Source of the DNA: UBA4717 sp002404395
Lineage (GTDB): Bacteria > Bacillota > Clostridia > Oscillospirales > CAG-272
Assembly (NCBI GenBank): GCA_937902275.1
Contig: CALFNW010000011.1
Coordinates: forward strand, 1-36,687
DNA: 36,687 nt
Direction of reading: 5' to 3'
Made by a program: the position numbers and the translations under genes. The notes beneath the pieces are model-generated. The model saw only the letters and a list, made by a program, of their open reading frames with translations, ran no database searches and had not been told where the DNA came from. This document shows positions 16,621-25,400 of this stretch, piece after piece. Every line of letters starts with the position of its first letter. Position 1 is the first letter of the stretch.

Positions 16621-17720
16621 AATCTGAGATTCTTCCCCGTTTTATCATCAAACAGATGTATTTTGTTAAGGTCGATCGCAAGCTTGAGTCTATCGCCGGG
16701 CGCGACAGCTATTCTTGAAGGTATACGCGAGATCACCCGCTCGCCGCCGAAAGTAAAATAGACATAGAACTCCGCGCCCATCATTTCGGCAAGCTCGGCT
16801 TTGGCCTCGATCTCGTAAGTCGATTCCAACCCGAAATAAAATTCTTCGGCATGGATATCCTCAGGGCGTATACCGATAAGGATACTCCCCTCCCGCTCGC
16901 GCAATGCCTTTGCACTTGACGCGTCGGCGACCCACTCGTGTTCACCGACCTTTATAATCAGCTTATTCGAGCGTCTCGTTACCTGTGCCGGAATCAGATT
17001 CATACGCGGCGAACCGATGAATCCGGCAACAAAGGTATCCGCCGGGAAATGATACAGATTCCGCGGTGTGTCGTACTGTCTGATCACTCCGTCCTTCAAC
17101 ACCACGATCTTGTCAGCCATAGTCATTGCCTCCACCTGATCGTGAGTAACATACACGAAGGTTATGCCGAGCTTCTTATGAAGCTCGGAGATCGACGCAC
17201 GCATTTCGCCGCGCAGCTTTGCATCAAGGTTTGAAAGCGGCTCGTCAAGCAAAAACACCTGCGGTGAGCGCACCATCGCTCTGCCGAGCGCGACGCGCTG
17301 ACGCTGACCTCCCGAAAGCGCACGGGGCTTTCGGTCGAGATATTGTTCGATATCAAGCATTCTCGCCGCTTCCCGCACTTTTTTGTCTATCTCGTCCTTC
17401 GGCGTATTCCTGAGTTTTAGCCCGAAAGCAAGATTGTCGTATACGCTCATATGAGGATAAAGCGCATAGCTTTGAAAAACCATGGCGATATCGCGATCCT
17501 TGGGTGCAACTTCGTTTACCATACGATCACCGATATACAGTTCGCCCGATGTGATCGATTCAAGCCCTGCGATCATACGCAGCGTAGTTGACTTGCCGCA
17601 TCCGGACGGTCCGACAAGTATCACAAAATCACGGTCCTTAATTTCAAGATCTAACCCGGGTATTACCGTGACGTTCCCGGGAAATGTTTTGGTTACTCCG
17701 ACAAGTTTGATTCCTGCCAT
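16617..17720 (-). CDS. Sugar ABC transporter ATPase, MsmX/UgpC/MalK family
   Basis: This is the ATP-binding subunit of a CUT1-type sugar importer. Walker A GPSGCGKST is at residues 37-45, the signature LSGGQ at 135-139, and Walker B VFLLDE at 155-160, followed by the HDQVEAMTMADK switch region. A C-terminal TOBE-type regulatory domain covers about 240-367. It follows the MalG-like permease by 55 bases and overlaps malQ. In many Bacillota one such ATPase serves several importers, so it may work beyond this operon. No strong ribosome binding site is visible before its ATG; GGGGGCAGG is the nearest purine-rich run. Confidence 0.93.
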   Translation of the reverse strand: MAGIKLVGVTKTFPGNVTVIPGLDLEIKDRDFVILVGPSGCGKSTTLRMIAGLESITSGELYIGDRMVNEVAPKDRDIAMVFQSYALYPHMSVYDNLAFGLKLRNTPKDEIDKKVREAARMLDIEQYLDRKPRALSGGQRQRVALGRAMVRSPQVFLLDEPLSNLDAKLRGEMRASISELHKKLGITFVYVTHDQVEAMTMADKIVVLKDGVIRQYDTPRNLYHFPADTFVAGFIGSPRMNLIPAQVTRRSNKLIIKVGEHEWVADASSAKALREREGSILIGIRPEDIHAEEFYFGLESTYEIEAKAELAEMMGAEFYVYFTFGGERVISRIPSRIAVAPGDRLKLAIDLNKIHLFDDKTGKNLRL

Positions 17721-17775
17721 TCTGCCTGCCCCCGCTTCCGCAATCCGAAAGTCCCTTTCATGCTTTTAATTCTCT

Positions 17776-18612
17776 TTAGCCTTTGACCGCGCCGGCTACC
17801 ACGCCTTTGATAATATACTTCTGACAGCTCAGATAGAAGATAACTACGGGAATTATCGAAAGCACGAGCATAGCCATGAGCGCGCCCATATCGCGCGAGC
17901 CGTATCCGCCCTGCAGATATTGCACCGCAATCGGTATCGTGCGGTATTTGCTGCCTATCACAAGATACGGCAGGAGATAATCGTTCCAGACCCACATGGA
18001 GTTTAAGATCGCGACCGTGATCGCGATCGGCTTCATCATCGGCAATACCACGAGAAAATAGAGTTTAACGGGCGACGCACCGTCGATCATTGCCGCCTCT
18101 TCAACCTCCCGCGGTATTCCCGATACAAAGCCGTAGAACAAAAAAACCGAAAGTCCGGCTCCGAATCCGAGATATATCAATACAATTCCGAGCGGATTGT
18201 CAAGCTTCAGAAAATTCGCGATCTTTGACATCGGAAACATTACCATTTGGAACGGCACGATCATACTGAACAAAAACAGTGTATACAAAAGCTTGGTAAA
18301 CAGATTCCTCACTCTCGAAATATACCATGCGGTCATTGAAGTAAAAAATACGATCACCGCGACCGACGCGACGGTAATAAACAGCGAATACATAAACGCG
18401 CTGAAAAATCCGGTTTTGCGCAGTCCGTTCACATAATTTTCAAGTCCTGCAAAGGTCACGCTGTTCGGAAATTCAAAGGGACGGTCGGATATATAAAACT
18501 GACCCTTGAAAGAATTCATAAGCACCACAAGCACCGGCGCCAGAAACAGAAGCGCAAGCAAGGTGAGGATGATATAAAACAGAATATCAAGTCGTTTAGC
18601 GCGTTTTTCCAT
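17776..18612 (-). CDS. Sugar ABC transporter permease, MalG family
   Basis: This inner-membrane subunit of a CUT1 importer has about six hydrophobic segments. The cytoplasmic EAA loop, which docks the ATPase, is seen as EEAAMIDGASPVKLYFLVVLP. The protein ends with KYIIKGVVAGAVKG, a typical MalG C-terminus. The frame opens at GTG 18624, but ATG 18612 (MEKRAKRLD) is the more usual start. Neither has an adjacent Shine-Dalgarno. The only good one (AAGGAGG) lies about 45 bases upstream, on the far side of a stable hairpin. It pairs with the MalF-like permease gene upstream. Confidence 0.92.
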   Translation of the reverse strand: MEKRAKRLDILFYIILTLLALLFLAPVLVVLMNSFKGQFYISDRPFEFPNSVTFAGLENYVNGLRKTGFFSAFMYSLFITVASVAVIVFFTSMTAWYISRVRNLFTKLLYTLFLFSMIVPFQMVMFPMSKIANFLKLDNPLGIVLIYLGFGAGLSVFLFYGFVSGIPREVEEAAMIDGASPVKLYFLVVLPMMKPIAITVAILNSMWVWNDYLLPYLVIGSKYRTIPIAVQYLQGGYGSRDMGALMAMLVLSIIPVVIFYLSCQKYIIKGVVAGAVKG

Positions 18613-18619
18613 AGTTTTA

Positions 18620-18649
18620 CACACACGAGCCGAAAGTACGACTCGTGTG
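18620..18649 (-). promoter_or_regulatory. Stable hairpin between Shine-Dalgarno and malG start
   Basis: Arms CACACGAG and CTCGTGTG, extended by CG pairs and one G-U pair, form a stem of about 11 bp with a short loop. It sits between AAGGAGG and the MalG-family start codon. Coordinates are good to about 2 bases. Folding would bring the ribosome binding site to about 12 bases from the ATG. No T-run follows, so termination is unlikely. Confidence 0.6.
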
Positions 18650-18674
18650 CCATGCCTCCTTCAGCCGAACATCA

Positions 18675-19523
18675 TTAGGCCTCATCCGCTCCGCGAGAGG
18701 TCAGTTTTTGTTGAACAAGCGCTATCAGCGCCACGATCAGAAAGAATATGACCGCCTTTGCCTGACCTACGCCTTCATAGCCGACGCGATTGTAAAACGT
18801 CTTGTAGATATCAAGCGCAAGCATTGCCGTTTCCTTGCCCGGAGCGCCGCCTGTCAGCGCAAGGTTCTGGTCAAATAACTTGAATGAATTTGTCAGGGTA
18901 AGGAAAGTGCAGATCGTCACTGCCTGCGACACCATGGGCAATATTATATAACGAAGCTTTTGCGCATAGCTTGCACCGTCGATATCGGCGGCTTCAAGCA
19001 GATCGGACGGCACATTCTGAATACCTGCTATATATATTATCATCATATACCCGATCTGCTGCCAATTCGTGAGGATCACAAGTCCCCAAAAGCCGTATTT
19101 TGCGGCATAGGTGATATCCACACCGAAATATCCGAGCACCCCGTTGATTATTATTTGCCAGATATATCCGAGCACGATGCCGCCGATCAGATTCGGCATG
19201 AAAAAGCCGGTCCTGAAAAGATTCGTGCCTTTCATCGGGCGGGTGAGCACTAACGCAAGCAAAAAGGCAAACACATTTACGGTGATCACCGCGACGATCG
19301 TGAATTTCACCGTAAACCAAAGCGCCGAAAGAAAATCCCCGCCCTCGGAAAATACTCTCACATAGTTATTTACGCCGACAAAGCTTGCGTTTGACACCGT
19401 GGTAAACTCACAGAATGAAAGATACATACCGATAACAAACGGCAGCAGAAACGAGATAAGAAAAGCCAAAAATGTCGGCAGCAGAAAGATCGGAAAGTAT
19501 TTTCCCACATATTTTTTGATCAT
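18675..19523 (-). CDS. Sugar ABC transporter permease, MalF family
   Basis: This is the second membrane subunit of the CUT1 importer. It has an N-terminal hydrophobic helix, about six membrane segments in all and the EAA loop seen as LEAADIDGASYAQKLRYIILP. The tail FNRVGYEGVGQAKAVIFFLIVALIALVQQKL, seen in parts, is typical of these permeases. It is 282 aa, the short form without the extra periplasmic loop of E. coli MalF. It begins 16 bases after the binding-protein gene. The ribosome binding site (GGGCGGTGAAGC) is weak. Confidence 0.93.
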   Translation of the reverse strand: MIKKYVGKYFPIFLLPTFLAFLISFLLPFVIGMYLSFCEFTTVSNASFVGVNNYVRVFSEGGDFLSALWFTVKFTIVAVITVNVFAFLLALVLTRPMKGTNLFRTGFFMPNLIGGIVLGYIWQIIINGVLGYFGVDITYAAKYGFWGLVILTNWQQIGYMMIIYIAGIQNVPSDLLEAADIDGASYAQKLRYIILPMVSQAVTICTFLTLTNSFKLFDQNLALTGGAPGKETAMLALDIYKTFYNRVGYEGVGQAKAVIFFLIVALIALVQQKLTSRGADEA

Positions 19524-19539
19524 GAAGCTTCACCGCCCG

Positions 19540-20913
19540 TTAAGCGTTGCTTTCGGTTTTCCAATCTGAGATTACGCGGTCCCTGACCTCATTCCATGAC
19601 AGATTGCCCTGTGCATACGACAGCAACGCCGAGCCGAAATTATCCTTGAAGGTCTGACTCGGGAAAATGGTAAAGTTCCAATCGACGCTTGTCTTATCAT
19701 CCATCTTCAGCCAACGCGAAACCTCGCGTGCGAGCGGATCGTCCGGCACTTCGTTTTCGTCAAACGAAGAAAACGGTGTGATGAAGTTAAGCTTATCGGT
19801 CACATAACGCTTACCGGTATCGCTGGTAAACAGCCAATACAGAAAATCTTCCGCGAGAGTCCTTTTTTCTTCACTGAGGGTCTTGTTGATCGCAAGATAA
19901 TTTTCGGTTCCGATGCAAAGCCCCTGCGCTTCTTCTCCCTCGATCCCGGTATAGATAGGCATGAATTTTATATCGTTTTCGTCTACGGTATTTCCGCTGA
20001 CGCCCGAGATCTGACTCCATGCCCAATTGCCGTTCTGCACCATTGCGCATCTTCCGAGGGCAAATTCAGCCATCGAATCGGCGACCTGGCGGCTTCCGAG
20101 CAGTTTCGGATCGGTAAGCGAGTTGTGGATATAAAGGTCAAAGATATTCTGATATTCGTTTGCATAGGTGAAGCTTATCTCACGGGTCTTGTCGCTCGAA
20201 AGGTCGATATTGTTGTTTTTGAACTCATAGTAGATCGGAATATTTGCAAGGTGAGTCGTCCATCTCCAATCCTCGCCGGGTTTGAGCGAAGTCGAAGCAA
20301 ACACGCCCTCGATCCCGAGCTCGTCCTTAAGCTTGGTCATATCGGCGACCACGCTTGAGAGCACTTCAAACGAGTTGATCTCCTCAACGCTTGAGATATC
20401 GACGCTCTTGTTTTCACTTGTAAAATACGCCTGCATGATACGGTCATTATAAATAATACCGTAACCCTCTACCACGTATGGGATCCCGTAAACGCCGTCT
20501 CCCGAAGTTATAGCCATGCTCTTTTCGGACAAAAGACCGTAAAGCTTTGAATCCTTCAGGTCGGCGCAGTAGTCCTTCCATGACGCATATCCTTTCGGTC
20601 CGTTGATCTGGAAGATCGCCGGCGCGTCGGCTTTAGCGATCTCGGATTTGAGAGTCTGTTCATAGGTGTTTGACGCCGCAGTCACAACATTCAGCTTAAC
20701 GCCGGTCTCAGCCTGATATTCTTTGGCGATCTCATTGTAGACCTCTGCGACCTCGGGCTTGAAGTTCAGAAAGTACACACTTTTCTCTGCGGTCTTTTCA
20801 CCGCAGGAGACAAGCATTGCCCCAAGTGCGCCCGTAAGCAAGACAAGCGCGCAGACCGCCGCTACCGTTTTACTCATTTTGAATTTTAACAAGCTTTTCA
20901 CTTTTCTTATCAT
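19540..20913 (-). CDS. Sugar ABC transporter substrate-binding lipoprotein
   Basis: This is the extracytoplasmic receptor of the importer. A basic N-terminus and hydrophobic segment lead to the lipobox LVSC with Cys37 as the lipid-anchored residue. The mature part begins with a Lys/Glu linker, then a bacterial extracellular solute-binding type 1 fold (YFLNFKPEVAEVYNEIAKEY, TGVKLNVVTA). At 457 aa it fits CUT1 binding proteins. Linkage to malQ and glgP suggests maltodextrin as ligand. The ATG at 20913 directly touches GAAAGG, an unusually short spacing. GTG four codons on, or ATG at residue 13, are alternatives that still leave a signal peptide. Confidence 0.92.
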   Translation of the reverse strand: MIRKVKSLLKFKMSKTVAAVCALVLLTGALGAMLVSCGEKTAEKSVYFLNFKPEVAEVYNEIAKEYQAETGVKLNVVTAASNTYEQTLKSEIAKADAPAIFQINGPKGYASWKDYCADLKDSKLYGLLSEKSMAITSGDGVYGIPYVVEGYGIIYNDRIMQAYFTSENKSVDISSVEEINSFEVLSSVVADMTKLKDELGIEGVFASTSLKPGEDWRWTTHLANIPIYYEFKNNNIDLSSDKTREISFTYANEYQNIFDLYIHNSLTDPKLLGSRQVADSMAEFALGRCAMVQNGNWAWSQISGVSGNTVDENDIKFMPIYTGIEGEEAQGLCIGTENYLAINKTLSEEKRTLAEDFLYWLFTSDTGKRYVTDKLNFITPFSSFDENEVPDDPLAREVSRWLKMDDKTSVDWNFTIFPSQTFKDNFGSALLSYAQGNLSWNEVRDRVISDWKTESNA

Positions 20914-20935
20914 CCTTTCAGAAAAATCTGTATTT

Positions 20936-20965
20936 AGTTTACCGTCTTTTCGGGCTTTTATGCAA
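20936..20965 (-). promoter_or_regulatory. Possible promoter of the maltodextrin operon
   Basis: On the minus strand TTGCAT and TAAACT are 18 bases apart, just downstream of the araC terminator and about 25 bases before the binding-protein start. The boxes match consensus only in part, and no other candidate is better. Confidence 0.35.
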
Positions 20966-20977
20966 AAGCGGAAATAT

Positions 20978-21024
20978 AAAAAAGGGATGTTAAAAAACTC
21001 GCCTTGAGTTCTTTAACATCCCTT
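20978..21024 (-). terminator. Terminator of the cupin-AraC gene
   Basis: AAGGGATGTTAAA...CTC (from 20982) pairs with GAGTT...TTTAACATCCCTT (to 21024) in a 19-bp stem with one mismatch and a 5-base loop. On the minus strand the stem is followed by TTTTATATTT. It lies between the araC-type gene and the sugar ABC operon, both on the minus strand. Confidence 0.8.
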
Positions 21025-21052
21025 CGACATTAGCCCTGACGGTGAAACGCCG

Positions 21053-21097
21053 CCGTTCTGCCGCTTGAACGGTCAGAAGCGCTGTTAAAAAACAGCG
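21053..21097. other. Two tandem hairpins downstream of the AraC gene
   Basis: CCGTTC-N8-GAACGG (21053-21072) and CGCTGTT-AAAA-AACAGCG (21080-21097) lie side by side in the 231-base gap between the AraC gene and the sugar operon. The second is followed on the plus strand by TCTTTTT and could terminate antisense transcription. No coding sequence is apparent here. Confidence 0.4.
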
Positions 21098-21144
21098 TCT
21101 TTTTACAGCGACGCAGTCAGATAAAAATTCAAATGTATCCGATA

Positions 21145-22143
21145 TTATATTTTATTGCAATTGCGATATTCGCCCGGTGTCATACCGTAACGCCGCTTGA
21201 ACGAGCGGTGAAAATGCTCTATACACTCAAACCCGCTGTCAAATGCGACCGACGAGATACTCATTTCACTTTCGCATAAAAGCTTCAGGGCATTGTCAAA
21301 TTTGAGGTCGATCACAAGGTCGCAAAATTTCACACCCGTGCGTCGTTTTATAAGTTTGGAAATATAATTTGGAGAATAACCGAATCCGGCGGCAAGACTT
21401 TCGGGTGAAACGGTTCTGAAATTTTTGACGATATACTCAAGTATTCCGTTTATATCGGTAGACTCCTTGACAAGTTCGGAAGCAATTTCGGTCTTATAGC
21501 CGTCGGATTCTATTGCGTGGGCAATCAGTGCCTGCAGCAATGAAAGCTTTTTAAGTTGGAATCCGTTTTCGTACTTAAAATGACTCTCAATGATCATTGA
21601 CATTATTTTTTCGCTGTCGTTAATACCGCTTGCTCCCTGCGAGTAAAATACGCAGTATTTCGGATACGAAGCCGAGGAGCCGAGCTTTGAGGCAAATTCG
21701 TAAAGCGGATCCGCGTTCTGGCGCAAAGGTTCAAGCATTTTCCGAAACTTGTCCGCTTTAACAAAAATATTTATGAGCGCCGTGTCATGCCGTTTATCGG
21801 GTTCGGCAATTACGTCTACGGCATGGTATACAAACGGCGGCATGACGCAGATATCGCCCGTATTCATCACAAGCGGCTTTCCTTCAATTATATTACTGAA
21901 AGTACCCGAATACACATACATTACTTCAACATAATCATGCGTATGGTAATCGGGCATTGAAAAACGGTTATGAAATCCGATCCCGATAGATTGCCCGAGA
22001 TACAGTGGGTACTTCACCATCGGAGAATTCTCGGTATATTTGGCGGCAACGTAGTCCGGGTACACCCGCTCATACGCCTCGCGCGACTCAAGTTCGTGCG
22101 CTCGGTATTCGAACAATTCGGCATCAAGCACTGCTTTTTCCAT
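21145..22143 (-). CDS. AraC-family regulator with N-terminal cupin
   Basis: The 332-aa protein has an N-terminal cupin-like ligand-binding domain (MPDYHTHDYVEVMYVYSGTF, GDICVMPPFVYHAV) and a C-terminal pair of AraC helix-turn-helix motifs. The last part (SISSVAFDSGFECIEHFHRSF, then GMTPGEYR) is the classical AraC signature. Such proteins usually bind a sugar and activate nearby catabolic genes. It lies between the maltodextrin importer operon, downstream on the same strand, and the divergent GH78 gene, so either could be its target. ATG 22143 is preceded by CAGGAGCC at a good distance. A clear promoter is at 22179-22207. Confidence 0.9.
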   Translation of the reverse strand: MEKAVLDAELFEYRAHELESREAYERVYPDYVAAKYTENSPMVKYPLYLGQSIGIGFHNRFSMPDYHTHDYVEVMYVYSGTFSNIIEGKPLVMNTGDICVMPPFVYHAVDVIAEPDKRHDTALINIFVKADKFRKMLEPLRQNADPLYEFASKLGSSASYPKYCVFYSQGASGINDSEKIMSMIIESHFKYENGFQLKKLSLLQALIAHAIESDGYKTEIASELVKESTDINGILEYIVKNFRTVSPESLAAGFGYSPNYISKLIKRRTGVKFCDLVIDLKFDNALKLLCESEMSISSVAFDSGFECIEHFHRSFKRRYGMTPGEYRNCNKI

Positions 22144-22178
22144 ATCTTTTCAGGCTCCTGTTAGCATTATCGGATATC

Positions 22179-22207
22179 ATTCTATCACAATTGACCGAAA
22201 AAATCAA
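22179..22207 (-). promoter_or_regulatory. Promoter of the cupin-AraC gene
   Basis: On the minus strand TTGATT and TAGAAT are separated by 17 bases, with an expected transcription start about 30 bases before the ATG. Confidence 0.6.
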
Positions 22208-22227
22208 TGTATTAGCATAATAAGTCA

Positions 22228-22256
22228 TTGAATTTATTTAAAATTTATGGTTAAAT
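22228..22256 (+). promoter_or_regulatory. Possible promoter of the GH78 gene
   Basis: TTGAAT and TTAAAT are 17 bases apart in a very AT-rich stretch. A second -10-like box, TATGAT, is at 22262-22267. Either gives a leader of about 150 bases before the GH78 start. Confidence 0.4.
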
Positions 22257-22298
22257 TTAGTTATGATCGTTATTTATCCGATAAATGGAGAACGCAGC

Positions 22299-22391
22299 GT
22301 GAAAATTCAATCTCCGTCAAATAAAAATTCAGATTTCACGTCAGAATTTCCGCGCCGGACGCGCCGCGGAAATTCACGTTCGTTTTTTTGA
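22299..22391 (+). other. Leader ORF (30 codons) upstream of the GH78 gene
   Basis: GTG-AAA starts 8 bases after GGAG (22287-22290). The frame runs 30 codons, Arg- and Ser-rich near its end, and stops at TGA where the GC hairpin begins. The PocR-AraC leader has the same arrangement (GGAGG, GTG-AAA, stop at the hairpin). However, the shared bases lie in different frames, so the peptide itself is not conserved. Translation may matter more than the product; it may also be chance. Confidence 0.4.
22344..22389 (+). terminator. Attenuator-like stem and T-run in the GH78 leader
   Basis: GAATTTCCGCG (22344-22354) and CGCGGAAATTC (22365-22375) form a perfect 11-bp stem. ACGTTCG and then seven Ts (22383-22389) follow. 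The 7-base gap before the T-run is long for a simple terminator. An alternative pairing of AGCGTGAA (22296-22303) with TTCACGTT (22373-22380) would end almost at the T-run. Conditional termination is plausible but unproven. Confidence 0.45.
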
Positions 22392-22406
22392 GCCGCCTAC
22401 GGCGGC
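22392..22406 (+). promoter_or_regulatory. GC hairpin abutting the GH78 ribosome binding site
   Basis: GCCGCC-TAC-GGCGGC is a perfect 6-bp stem with a 3-base loop, immediately followed by the Shine-Dalgarno AGGGGG (22407-22412) of the GH78 gene. It is the same design as upstream of clpP (GCCGCC-GAC-GGCGGC then AGGAGG). Confidence 0.6.
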
Positions 22407-22418
22407 AGGGGGATCATT

Positions 22419-25400
22419 TTGAAAAAGCAGATGATAAAAAAAGTCATGTGTGTGATCATTTCCGCAGTGACGGTGTTTACTTCTTCTCACCTGACGGTAA
22501 TTGCTGACTCTGATATCCCAAAAGGAGGGGGCTCGGATTTGAAAGTTGAACGTATTCTCGTTGACAGACGTGAAAATGTGCTAGGGATCGATATGACGAC
22601 GCCGGAGTTTTCATGGACCGAAAGCTCAACATCACGCGGCGATTTCCAGAGCGCATACGAGTTCGGAGTCGCAAGCACTTATTCAAAGGCGGCAAGCGGC
22701 GATTACGACGTATGGTACACGGGAAAAGTGATGTCCGATTCCATGCATCTCAGATACGGCGAGTCCGCAACGCATACGGCAAAGCCGCTTGAAGCACGGA
22801 CGCGCTACTATTTCAGCCTGAAATTGTATGACCAAAACGGGGACGCGTCGCCGCTTTCCGACGTTTATTTTTTTGAGACCGGGCTTATGGACGGCTTCGG
22901 CGCATCAAACAAATGGATAACGCACGACACCGGGGAAGAAGATCTCGCCGCTACCTATTTCAGGCGCGAATTCACGCTCGCCAAACCGCGCTCGGAGGTC
23001 GATCATGCAAGGCTCTACGCCACCTCCGCAGGTTCTCATGAAATGCTGCTCAACGGAAGCCGCGCGGGCAGCGATTATATGGCACCCGGAAAGTCGGTTT
23101 ACTCAAAAATACTGTATTATCAGACCTACGATGTGACAGACAAACTGCTCGACGGAAACAACACCGTAGCCTGCCGCCTCGGACACGGTTGGTATTACGG
23201 AGGTATGCCCGGAGGCACATATTCCAAGCGCACCGGACTTAAAGCGAAACTTATTGTAACATACAAGGACGGCAGTGAACAGACGATAGACACCGACGGC
23301 TCATGGTACTCTTCAAAGAACGGATCGGTAACTCACAACAGATACTACGACGGTGAAACGATCGACGGCAGAAAAAGACTCGACGGTTTTGCCGAAAACG
23401 GATATGATACGAAAAAAGGCGATTTTAAACCGGTCAAAGCTACGGACACCTTTGCATATGACGGTGGGCTTATCACCTCAAACATTATCGCCGAGCAGAT
23501 GCAACCCGTGAGAAACACCGAAATTTTTCACCCTGTCAAAGCAAAAAAAGTCGGCGACAAAAAGTACATATACTATATTGAGCAGAACATTGCCGGCACA
23601 CTCAGGCTTACCGCAACAGCCGACGCCGGCACCGAGATCACTATAGATTACAGTGAACATGACGGCGACGGCGAAATAGAGATCGGCGCATACCTGAACC
23701 ACACCGGCACCGACCGCTACATTTTCCGCGGAGATCCCGAGGGCGAAACGGTCGAATTTTCGTTCGCGCTTCACGGATATCAGCTTTTTCAGATAAGCGG
23801 ACTTGATCATCAGCTTGATTTCAACGATATAGACTGTCTGGTCCTGACAAATGATCTTGAATATGACTCTTACTTTGAATCCTCAAACTCATTGCTCAAC
23901 CGCTATGCGGAAAACGTAAAATGGTCGCTCAGAGGAAATTTTCTGTCCACACTTACCGACTGTCCGACGCGTGAAAAGAACTCGTGGGCAGGTGACGCAC
24001 AGATATTCGCACACGCCGCATCATACAACGCAAACGTATATAATGCGTACCGCAACTTTCAGGAAATGATCCGTATGAATCAGGGAGCAGAAGGCGCGAT
24101 ACCCGAGATTGTCGGCGGCAGCGGGACCACGGGCGTGGGCGGAAAGGCGCCTGCCGGCTGGTCGGACGCAGTCATACTGATCCCATGGGAAATGTATTAC
24201 CAATACGGAGATCTTTCGGCGCTTGAAGAAAACTACGAGGCGATGAAAAAATGGATCTCCTACGTGGAAAACTACTGCGTCGATAAGGAGACCGGCATTA
24301 GGATCAACACAAGCTATGCCGATCATCTGGCATGGTTCAACGGCAACTCCGAGTTTTGCAAATACTACGAAAAGGGATATAACGAACAGAATTTTGAATA
24401 CCGCGAAGTCAAATATGACGAGATCGGCACGTCGTTCACCGCATACAGCTGCAACGTGCTCTCGCATATAGCAAAACTGCTCGGACATGAAGATGACAGC
24501 GCCTACTACAAGTCGCTTTACGAAAGCTTCAAAAAGGTATGGCGCGAAAATTACCTCAAACGCGACGCGTTCGGAGGGATCACGATCGAACCGATCTCCG
24601 AATCCGAGACCTCATATGTGACCGGCATAATGTTTGACCTTTATAATGAAGACGAGCTGACAACTGCCGGCATAAAGCTTGCCGAACGCATACACGAGCT
24701 CGGCGACATTCAGACCGTCGGCTTCATCGGTATGAACTTCTTCTATCAGGCATTAGCAAAGACAAATCAGCTCGACACTGCATTTAAAGTATTTGAGCAG
24801 ACAAAGCATCCGTCGCTTCTCGCGAGCGTCACCATGGGTGCAACAACGACTTGGGAGACCTACGGAAACGGAGGCGGCTCGCACAATCACTATGTGCTCG
24901 GCGCTCCGGGGGCATGGCTCTACTCTGACGTGCTCGGAATTACAAACGGCTACAAGGATGAAAACGCGGGCTACCGTCATTTTGAGCTTAATCCGAATCT
25001 CGGAGGTACGCTGACATACGCAAAAGGAGCATATGCGTCCGAATCGGGCAAGATCTGTTCCGCTATGGAATATGTCGGAAACGGATATCGCTACTCGTGC
25101 ACCGTTCCCGCCAACACTTCAGCGACCCTGTCGCTTCCCTGCAGCGGCGATGCCATCGTCAAAGAGGGTACGTCATTTGCAAACGATGCGGACGGCGTTA
25201 CGTACATCGGGTATGAAAACGGAAGAAAATACTACGAGCTTGCTTCGGGAAGCTATAGTTTTAACGTATATGACGCCGACTTCTCGGTAAACCTCGGAGA
25301 TGTTGACGGCGACGGTACGGTGAGCACGGCGGACAATCTCTTTTTAATGCGCCATGTTGCAGGCTTCAGGGGCTATGAAAGCCTGCCCAATGCGGCTGCC

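Noticed and set aside
22299..22391. Small ORF before the GH78 gene as a true conserved peptide gene
   Set aside because: The homologous leader at 29444-29527 uses the shared bases in a different frame, so it is kept only as a possible leader ORF.
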